From contig CAJQUW010015337.1 of NCBI GenBank assembly GCA_907163375.1, positions 517,533 to 581,532 on the forward strand: a stretch of 64,000 nucleotides of DNA, in the 5' to 3' direction. Under the pieces are notes generated by a model that made no database searches, was not told the DNA's origin, and was given only the letters and a program-made list of their open reading frames with translations. Every line of letters starts with the position of its first letter. The first letter of the stretch is position 1. The position numbers and the translations under genes are program-made. Positions 58,703 through 64,000 of this stretch are shown here, piece by piece. Source of the DNA: Prostheceraeus crozeri (lineage: Eukaryota > Platyhelminthes > Polycladida > Euryleptidae).

Positions 58703-60037
58703 TTAGCCGATCCTAACCATCTTTCCATTAAGAATTTCAATAGAATATTTTGCATCTTCTAGCAATAAACCATAAGCCATCAATGAAGTTGTGGAATCTT
58801 TCTTTTCAATATTAATTGTTACATCACAACCATTTTTAATAATATCTTCAGATTGTGCACTTAAATCGAAACAGAAAATTGGATATAAATGTCTCCAATC
58901 TCCAGGAGTTAATTGTGGTTCAACTCCAAATTCTATACAAAGATTTCTATAAGAATCATATCCTTCCATAAATTGATTATTGGTATCATCGAATCTTAAT
59001 GGATCAATTGGATATCGAGTTTGATTTAATGAAACTTGTAAACTTCGAATTGTATTAATATGGAAGATATTATTGTTCTTATCAAAACTTGGAGAATTAT
59101 TTCTTTGAAATGTTAGTAATAAATATCTTGGAGTATTCGCAGTTCTAGTAAAATGCCAGTTAAATCTTTGTTCGGAAAAAGTTACTGAACTAGCAGTTCT
59201 CTTTAGAAAATTAACTGGAATTGGTTTGTTAGTATTTAATCTTTTTGCAATAGCTGTTTCAACCTCTAAACTAGGAGTAATATGCTTAATCCACCATTCA
59301 AGTCTATCAATTTTTAAATATGCTTTTTTTCCAGTCTTACCAAAAAAGATTAATTCATTATTTGCTGTACGATGAATTATTAATTTAAATTTTAATTGAT
59401 ATGATATTTTATCATAATCTAAATAACCGAATAATGGAGACAATGACCAATTTACTGTCTGTTTACTTTTTTTGTTAAATTCACGTCTTTCTTTATATGC
59501 TTCATTATTTGTTTTATTTAAATGTTTTGCAATATTTTCTACATCTTTCGCAATTCCTGCTGCATCTGTTCCAGCGTGAGTTAAATCATCAATAATTATA
59601 CCATCATTAGTATCAGGAAACCAACCTTCGATTTCATGCTTTTTATTATTTTCACCAATTGTTATAAATCTAAGCATTGTATCAATTACACCTGGGGAAT
59701 CACTTATTGTTTCTATATTTTGAGTTGCAACATCTAAACGCATTTGTGTAAATAAACTTGGGAAAAAATTATTCTCTAGTGTAATATTATCGGTATCTGG
59801 TAATGGTGTTGTAAAATTAGCATCACTATATAAAGAATATTCGCAGTGTAAAAATGAATCAGGTAAATATAAATAACTCTGCTGATTATCAACTTCAAAG
59901 ATTAAATCTCCTCCAGTGTTTACTCTACTGGAAGATCCGGGATTCATAGCAATTCTTATATAGTCATTCTTTTTTTGATTGTAACTGGTGAACGGGGGAT
60001 CATCTAATCTAAATTTATTTTCGATAAGCGAAGACAT
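58703..60037 (-). CDS. Capsid-like protein, probable double jelly-roll major capsid protein
   Basis: 444 residues, no membrane segment, rich in beta-strand-like alternation. The N-terminal part (GGDLIFEVDNQQSYLYLPDS, then NNFFPSLFTQMRLDVATQNI and ETISDSPGVIDTMLRF) resembles proteins often labelled F54H12.2-like, which are Polinton capsid proteins: a strand-rich opening, an S/NFFxSLFxQ segment and a following x-NxExI strand. It is shorter than typical Polinton major capsid proteins (600-700 residues) and nearer the smaller adintovirus hexons. Position among small virion-like genes supports a structural role. A penton-like or other structural protein is the main alternative. The start follows CTTATAAA. 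Confidence 0.65.
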   Translation of the reverse strand: MSSLIENKFRLDDPPFTSYNQKKNDYIRIAMNPGSSSRVNTGGDLIFEVDNQQSYLYLPDSFLHCEYSLYSDANFTTPLPDTDNITLENNFFPSLFTQMRLDVATQNIETISDSPGVIDTMLRFITIGENNKKHEIEGWFPDTNDGIIIDDLTHAGTDAAGIAKDVENIAKHLNKTNNEAYKERREFNKKSKQTVNWSLSPLFGYLDYDKISYQLKFKLIIHRTANNELIFFGKTGKKAYLKIDRLEWWIKHITPSLEVETAIAKRLNTNKPIPVNFLKRTASSVTFSEQRFNWHFTRTANTPRYLLLTFQRNNSPSFDKNNNIFHINTIRSLQVSLNQTRYPIDPLRFDDTNNQFMEGYDSYRNLCIEFGVEPQLTPGDWRHLYPIFCFDLSAQSEDIIKNGCDVTINIEKKDSTTSLMAYGLLLEDAKYSIEILNGKMVRIG

Positions 60038-60094
60038 TTTTATAAGAAATAATTTGACTTTTTGTTTTTCTCACAGATAGAAAAAAAATTTTTA

Positions 60095-60185
60095 TTAAAT
60101 ATAATTTTAGAATTTTACTAAATATAATTTTAGAATTTTACTGAATATAATTTTAGAATTTTATTAAATATAATTTTAGAATTTT
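60095..60185. repeat. Tandem repeat of about 27 bp
   Basis: Four units of TAATTTTAGAATTTTACTRA type lie between the capsid-like gene and the end of the next gene, in a non-coding gap. Confidence 0.8.
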
Positions 60186-60706
60186 GCTAGACCAGCTCCG
60201 CTACAGCTTTGCTGGTTAGACCGAAGGTTGCTGCTCACGCCATTACCTCTTATTTCTTCAATTGTTTTTTCATTATTTTTATTTTCATTATGTTTACTAT
60301 CACCATCAACAGCTATGTTAGCAATTTTGTTTTTTGTTTCATCTGAAAGTTTTTTTAATTTTTTTAGTTCTTCGGAATCATTCTTGAGTTTACGAATAGC
60401 TTCTAGTTGTTTTAATTCGTTTTGTGATTTAACAGCATTTGATATTGCACTAGCTGTACTACCTATAGCAGCTGCTCCTTTTGCAGCAGATGTAATCAAA
60501 TCTTTATTATTTTTAATTAAGTTAACGATACTACCAATACCAGAAAAGATGCCATCCCCTTCTTTTTGGAACGTCTTTTCTAGGAACTTTTCTGTTCCGA
60601 CTGTTTCTCTATTATCATAATGATAAACAGGATTCATACGTGGTTCATGAGAAATTTTTTGATTTGAAGCAAAATGTTTAAGATTGTGTTTATAAATTAT
60701 AGGCAT
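60176..60706 (-). CDS. Small virion-like protein with amphipathic and hydrophobic helix
   Basis: 176 residues. After a basic N-terminus (MPIIYKHNLKHFASNQ) comes EGDGIFSGIGSIVNLI, then a Gly/Ala-rich hydrophobic helix (SAAKGAAAIGSTASAISNAV) and a Lys/Glu coiled-coil-like stretch (ELKKLKKLSDETKNKI). Near the end EEIRGNGVSS fits the adenain pattern IxGxG, and the last ten residues (SCSGAGLAKF) include another G-x-G. The layout recalls adenovirus protein VI, whose short C-terminal peptide is released by the protease, but no sequence homology is visible. It lies upstream of the capsid-like gene on the same strand and starts after TCCTAAAA. Confidence 0.6.
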   Translation of the reverse strand: MPIIYKHNLKHFASNQKISHEPRMNPVYHYDNRETVGTEKFLEKTFQKEGDGIFSGIGSIVNLIKNNKDLITSAAKGAAAIGSTASAISNAVKSQNELKQLEAIRKLKNDSEELKKLKKLSDETKNKIANIAVDGDSKHNENKNNEKTIEEIRGNGVSSNLRSNQQSCSGAGLAKF

Positions 60707-60746
60707 TTTTTAGGATTAAATTTGACTTTTAGGAAAAACATAAATA

Positions 60747-60787
60747 CGGGCGAAGCGCGAAGCGCGAAGCCCTGGAAGACATCTCCG
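60747..60787. repeat. GC-rich intergenic repeat, second type, copy 2
   Basis: CGGGCGAAGCGCGAAGCGCG, then AAGCCCTGGAAGACATCTCCG: an inverted relative of 55040-55073 with one extra GCGCGAA unit. It lies between two - strand genes. Confidence 0.75.
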
Positions 60788-60825
60788 TTGACCCATGAAC
60801 CGATGTCCATTATAAAAAAAAATGT

Positions 60826-60999
60826 TTATTTTTTGTTCTTAACTTTTGCAGATTGCGTTTTTGGTTTAACTTTATCAGGAACCAAACCTGCATCAATCAT
60901 TCTTTTTATTCTATGATTTTCTTTCATAATATTTCTTTCTTTTATTAACTCTTCTAATTGTTTAATTCTTTTAAAATTATTAGCTCTAATTTTATCCAT
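60826..60999 (-). CDS. 57-residue basic ORF
   Basis: The frame opens MDKIRANNFKRIKQLEELIK, continues with a charged helix (ERNIMKENHRIKRMIDAGLV) and ends in a Lys-rich tail. It starts after ATTTTAAAA, the shared context, and fills an otherwise empty gap between same-strand genes, which supports it as a real gene. Overall it is strongly basic and could be a DNA-binding or core protein; no family is recognised. Confidence 0.55.
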   Translation of the reverse strand: MDKIRANNFKRIKQLEELIKERNIMKENHRIKRMIDAGLVPDKVKPKTQSAKVKNKK

Positions 61000-61158
61000 T
61001 TTTAAAATTATATACTTTTATATACTTTCATATATTTATACTTTTTTATTTTTAAAATTATATTTATATTTTTGTATTTTTTAAATTATATTTATATTTT
61101 TTATGATTCTTATTTTTTATAGGTAAAAAATATTTAAATTAATATTTACAATACTCGT

Positions 61159-62046
61159 TTAAGATTTACGTTTGTGAATGGACAACAACTTCGAGATAAC
61201 TTTATTAATTGACTGTTGCACTTTATCTATTGCGTCAAGCAGCGTGTGATGTACTTTAATTTCTCTTCTATTAACTTGCATTTTCTGCTGATTAATCTTC
61301 AATGCCGTTTTAAGAGCATTTAACTTAATTTTAAGAACATCTAATTGTCTTTTAACAGCATCTAACTGTTCTTTATTTTCTTTAGAGTTTTCTTGTAAAT
61401 TTTTCTTTAATTCATTTTCTAAATTGATTTTAAGAGTTTTCATTTTATCAACTTTTTGATTAAGTGAGTTTACTTCATTTATTATTCTATTCATCTTTTT
61501 CATTTGTTGAGTAATTTTAGAACTCAATTCATCAACACTTTTTTGGAATGTAGTTTGTAACTGTTTTAAATTTTTTTTAATTCTTTCAGGTAGTTTTTCT
61601 ATTTCATCTCCTAATTGTTCTTTTAACATTTTTATCTGATGTTTATTTTTAATGACTGCAGATTTTAAATTTAAAGAAAGTAATATTAAAATTTTTGATT
61701 GTTCTGAAATCTTTTTAAATAGTTTTGCTATATCTGCTTCTAGCTCTCTATCCTTTTTATCAAGTTTTAATAATTTTTCGTTTAATGATTTGTCATTAAG
61801 TTTTAGCAACTTTAATTCGTTCATCAGCGGAACCAAAACATCGTTTATATATTTTTCTTTTAAGTCATTGATTTGTGTATCAACATATTGTTTATTTGTC
61901 AACTCTGTATTTTGTTGTGGAAGAATAGAAAGATGCAATGGACCAGATAAAACGTCTCCAGTTTTCACAATATAATTTTCTATCTCTATTTCTAATTCAC
62001 GATTATTCGGGATATATGCACCTCCACCAACATTTGGTAACATCAT
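61159..62046 (-). CDS. Coiled-coil fibre-like protein with phage-tail-fibre-like motif
   Basis: 295 residues from the chosen start. The open frame extends 21 codons further, but the second Met pair (MMLPNVGGGAYIPNN) is preceded by TTGTTTAAAA, the context used by neighbouring genes. Near the N-terminus, KTGDVLSGPLHLSILPQQNT then ELTNKQYVDTQINDLKEKY matches a pattern familiar from phage tail fibres (GDTMTGPLxL...P...AxTKKYVD). From about residue 60 to the end the protein is almost wholly heptad-like coiled coil rich in Leu, Lys and Glu. An elongated, trimeric attachment fibre or a spacer protein would fit. It is divergent from the zinc-finger gene, with an AT-rich gap between them. Confidence 0.65.
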   Translation of the reverse strand: MMLPNVGGGAYIPNNRELEIEIENYIVKTGDVLSGPLHLSILPQQNTELTNKQYVDTQINDLKEKYINDVLVPLMNELKLLKLNDKSLNEKLLKLDKKDRELEADIAKLFKKISEQSKILILLSLNLKSAVIKNKHQIKMLKEQLGDEIEKLPERIKKNLKQLQTTFQKSVDELSSKITQQMKKMNRIINEVNSLNQKVDKMKTLKINLENELKKNLQENSKENKEQLDAVKRQLDVLKIKLNALKTALKINQQKMQVNRREIKVHHTLLDAIDKVQQSINKVISKLLSIHKRKS

Positions 62047-62151
62047 TTTTAAACAATAAAAATAAAATTTTTTCTGATTATAAAAAATACATAAATTATA
62101 AAAATACATAAATTATAAAAAATAAAATTTTTCCTAATAAAAATAAAAAAA
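62047..62151. promoter_or_regulatory. Divergent AT-rich intergenic region
   Basis: About 105 bp separate the leftward fibre-like gene from the rightward zinc-finger gene. The sequence is almost pure A/T and contains repeated ATACATAAATTATAAAAA. Transcription in both directions presumably starts here. Confidence 0.5.
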
Positions 62152-63069
62152 ATGGAAATGACTCAAATTTGTCAAGTTTGCAATATGCGTTTTTTAAATC
62201 AAACACTATTATATTCTCATATGAAAAACACACCATGTGGTATGCATATGAATCAATTACAACCTAATAATATACAACCTAATAATATACAACCTAATAA
62301 TATACAACCTAATAATATTCAACCTAATAATATTCAGAATAATATTCAACCTAATAATAGTATTCAGTATAATAATATTCAATCAGAGCAACCATTACAA
62401 AGATTAAAGCATTTATTTATTTCAGATAAAGAACAAAATCTTTATACTGCTAGAATAAATACACCTAGGCAAAATACTGCTAGAATAAATACACCTAGGC
62501 AAAATACACCTAGGCAAAATAATAATAATTATTTAGCACAAAATAATAATGTAGCACAAAATAATCCTTTTGTTCAAAATAATCCTTTTGTTCAAAATAA
62601 TAATGTAGCACAAAATAATTATATTGATAAAAATCAATTTGTTGAAAGTAATAACAAAAAAATATGTTCCGGATGTAATAAAAATATAACATCAAAAAAT
62701 TTTGCACGTCATTTAAAATTATGCGAACAACCAGAAGAGGTTAAAAAAAATAAAAAAGATAAATTAAAAGATCAGTTATGTCGTAATTGTAATAAATATT
62801 TTACAAATCAAGGAATTACTAATCATTATAATTCTTGTATAAGTTCTACAAGACAATGTACAAGTTGTCAAATTACTAAACCTAAGACAGAGTTTTATGA
62901 TAGTAAATATCAGTGTAAGGATTGTTTAAAAGAAAAAGTTAAATGTAGAGGTTGTCAAAAAATTATATTAAAGAAAAATTTTCAGCGACATGTAACACTA
63001 TGTCCAAAACTTAATCAACATAATAATCAACATAATAATAATTTATGTCAAAATAATAATTTATATTAG
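62152..63069 (+). CDS. Multi zinc-finger protein with Asn/Gln-rich repeats
   Basis: 305 residues. The N-terminal finger CQVCNMRFLNQTLLYSHMKN is followed by five or so copies of QPNNI (residues about 37-75). Low-complexity Asn/Gln/Thr-rich repeats (PRQNTARINTPRQNT, NNPFVQNNPFVQNN) run to about residue 165. Three related C-x2-C...H-x4-C fingers follow, CSGCNKNITSKNFARHLKLC, CRNCNKYFTNQGITNHYNSC and CRGCQKIILKKNFQRHVTLC, with a four-Cys finger (CTSCQITKP...CKDC) between the last two. Such proteins bind nucleic acid or protein; a transcriptional or replicative role in the element is inference. Start by context at 62152 or two codons later at the next Met. Confidence 0.75.
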   Translation: MEMTQICQVCNMRFLNQTLLYSHMKNTPCGMHMNQLQPNNIQPNNIQPNNIQPNNIQPNNIQNNIQPNNSIQYNNIQSEQPLQRLKHLFISDKEQNLYTARINTPRQNTARINTPRQNTPRQNNNNYLAQNNNVAQNNPFVQNNPFVQNNNVAQNNYIDKNQFVESNNKKICSGCNKNITSKNFARHLKLCEQPEEVKKNKKDKLKDQLCRNCNKYFTNQGITNHYNSCISSTRQCTSCQITKPKTEFYDSKYQCKDCLKEKVKCRGCQKIILKKNFQRHVTLCPKLNQHNNQHNNNLCQNNNLY

Positions 63070-63145
63070 TATTTCAACTAAAATAGTTGTATTTCAACTA
63101 AAATAGTTGTATTTCAACTAAAATAGTTGTATTTCAACTAAAATA
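63066..63145. repeat. Tandem repeat, 20-bp unit
   Basis: GTATTTCAACTAAAATAGTT is repeated about four times directly after the zinc-finger gene. Each unit contains the near palindrome AACTAAAATAGTT and can form a small hairpin. Confidence 0.85.
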
Positions 63146-63212
63146 ATCTTATATATATTAAAATATTATTTTTTATAAAGAATAAAATATTATTTTATTA
63201 AAATATTCTTAA

Positions 63213-63342
63213 GCATTCCGGAAGAGAGGAGAGGTTCGGAACATACTTCTTTTGAGTATAGGAACAAAAAGTCCGACACATTCCGGAGGTTCTACAGAGG
63301 TTAAAAACACTCATAAGAGTGTAAGAATGCGAGTCCGGAATT
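63213..63342. other. Structured GC-rich non-coding stretch
   Basis: A GC-richer island in very AT-rich DNA. ATTCCGGA occurs at 63215 and 63280, and its complement TCCGGAAT at 63334. GCATTC at 63213 also pairs with GAATGC at 63325. Inside are hairpins ATACT/AGTAT (63243-63259) and ACACTC/GAGTGT (63307-63322, loop ATAA), and TCGGA (63236) pairs with TCCGA (63272). It could be a structured RNA, a 3' end signal or a protein-binding site. No known RNA family is recognised. Confidence 0.5.
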
Positions 63343-63384
63343 AAAAAAATAATAATTCCTAAATTTTTATTTTAAAAATAATAA

Positions 63385-64000
63385 ATGAATAAAAGCGAAA
63401 ATTTGGAAGATTTATATTCACCGGTTTTAATTAAAAGTGATAAAAGTAATAAAAGTAATAAAAGTAATCTAAGTCGTCATAAATCTCTTAATGCAATAAA
63501 CGAAATAATAAATAATTATATGAATAACACTGAGTTTCAAGATACACTAACCCCTCAAGATTCGAATCTAAAAGATATTAATAATATTGTAGATAATCCT
63601 ATATATAATACTAGATATAATAATAATAATATAGATAAAAATATATATAATAATATAGATAAAAATACATATAATAAAAGATATTTAGAGACACTACCCC
63701 CTAATTCATCTCTTAATAAAAAAATACCACAATCAGATCTTACACGTCTTTGGAATTTTTTAAAATTTCATTGTATAAAAATATTGTTAGCATGTATTTT
63801 AATATTTTTTATTTATCATCTTGTTATATGTATTGGAAATCAATGGGGTTACTTTCTAACAGAGGAACAAAAGAGAATAATTTTTTATAATCAAGAAAAA
63901 AAAACTTTTGAAGGATGGAAGACTGAGGAAGATAAGATTAAGGATAAAACTAATAATAAAAATATTAAACAAGGTAAAATGTATCAAGAAAATTTACATT
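63385..64000 (+). CDS. Membrane protein, partial at window edge
   Basis: 205 codons are open to the edge of the window. The N-terminal 125 residues are hydrophilic, Asn/Lys/Ser-rich and repetitive (SDKSNKSNKSNLSRHKS, NNIDKNIYNNIDKNTYN). A strong hydrophobic segment follows, IKILLACILIFFIYHLVICI at about residues 139-158, and then a charged tail (EEQKRIIFYNQEKKTFEGWK). The layout suggests a single-pass membrane protein with a long disordered N-terminal side. No family recognised. It starts after AATAATAA, a variant of the usual context. Confidence 0.6.
   Translation, partial: MNKSENLEDLYSPVLIKSDKSNKSNKSNLSRHKSLNAINEIINNYMNNTEFQDTLTPQDSNLKDINNIVDNPIYNTRYNNNNIDKNIYNNIDKNTYNKRYLETLPPNSSLNKKIPQSDLTRLWNFLKFHCIKILLACILIFFIYHLVICIGNQWGYFLTEEQKRIIFYNQEKKTFEGWKTEEDKIKDKTNNKNIKQGKMYQENLH

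Larger units (their letters stand above)
54423..64000. mobile_element. Polinton/adintovirus-like element, left 9.6 kb
   Basis: At about 54423 the sequence changes to an AT-rich, densely coding region that runs off the right edge. It carries an adenain-like protease, a retroviral-type integrase, a capsid-like protein and small virion-like proteins, the defining set of Polintons and adintoviruses. The probable left tip starts AGACCGTTCCAGGACACC; known Polintons begin with AG and duplicate 6 bp on insertion. All genes in view are open, so the visible part looks whole and the copy is probably young. DNA polymerase B, packaging ATPase and penton were not seen and should lie to the right. Confidence 0.85.

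Noticed and set aside
60228-60620. 130-residue + strand frame with Leu/Ser-rich hydrophobic sequence
   Set aside because: Antisense to the 176-residue virion-like gene; its composition is the mirror of a Lys/Glu/Ala-rich coding strand.
61652-61975. 107-residue + strand frame, Ser/Phe-rich
   Set aside because: Antisense to the coiled-coil fibre-like gene.
62510-62707. 65-residue - strand frame, Tyr/Phe-rich
   Set aside because: Antisense to the Asn-rich repeats of the zinc-finger gene.
63066-63145. CRISPR-like array
   Set aside because: The 20-bp units follow one another without spacers, so it is a simple tandem repeat, and the context is eukaryotic.

Overview
The window is nuclear DNA from a multicellular animal, most likely a marine invertebrate. 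It is AT-rich, has long introns, and is crowded with LINE, SINE, hAT, piggyBac and Harbinger-like relics. One animal gene can be followed across 30 kb. The species cannot be settled from the sequence; the many AGGCCTA words near 53-54 kb would suit several marine invertebrate groups.

Layout. From 0 to 14 kb the DNA is intergenic, with decayed LINEs (0.4-1.3, 2.7-3.1, 5.9-6.7 and 10.9-12.1 kb), a Penelope-like fragment (1.5-2.3 kb), a duplicated repeat rich in TTACACCACAGTTTT (4.1-5.4 kb), a small hAT-like element (9.3-10.0 kb) and a Harbinger-like relic (12.3-13.4 kb). From 14.2 to 44.2 kb lie seven + strand exons whose splice phases agree from end to end. They encode the N-terminal 472 residues of a TBC1D16-like protein, a Rab GTPase-activating protein. 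The catalytic TBC domain was not found in the window and should lie further right. The introns hold a 422-bp MITE with long perfect inverted ends, two piggyBac elements (one nearly complete at 39.3-41.7 kb), a 974-bp hAT with a perfect 8-bp target duplication, and a hAT nested inside another hAT (31.3-35.1 kb). From 44 to 54 kb there are more LINE and SINE pieces, including a LINE interrupted by another LINE tail and by a foldback element.

From about 54.42 kb to the right edge the composition changes sharply and a Polinton/adintovirus-like element begins. Its visible part looks whole, and its right half lies outside the window. In order it carries: a terminal region with about 80-bp repeats and a hairpin; a small EGTSEM-repeat ORF; an adenain-like cysteine protease; then, on the - strand, a retroviral-type integrase fused behind a parvovirus-type phospholipase A2 domain, a glycine-rich hydrophobic virion-like protein, a capsid-like protein, a second small virion-like protein, a 57-residue basic ORF and a coiled-coil fibre-like protein; and on the + strand a multi-zinc-finger protein and a membrane protein that runs off the window. 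DNA polymerase, packaging ATPase and penton genes were not seen and would be expected to the right.

The most interesting signals are in this element: the phospholipase-integrase fusion with an adenain-type site at the junction, similar sites in the small virion proteins, a phage-tail-fibre-like motif at the head of a coiled-coil protein, a TAAAAATG motif shared by most start codons, GC-rich hairpins between genes, iterons near the left end, and a structured GC-rich gap at 63.2 kb. If the TBC1D16 exons continue to the right, the element sits inside an intron of that gene.
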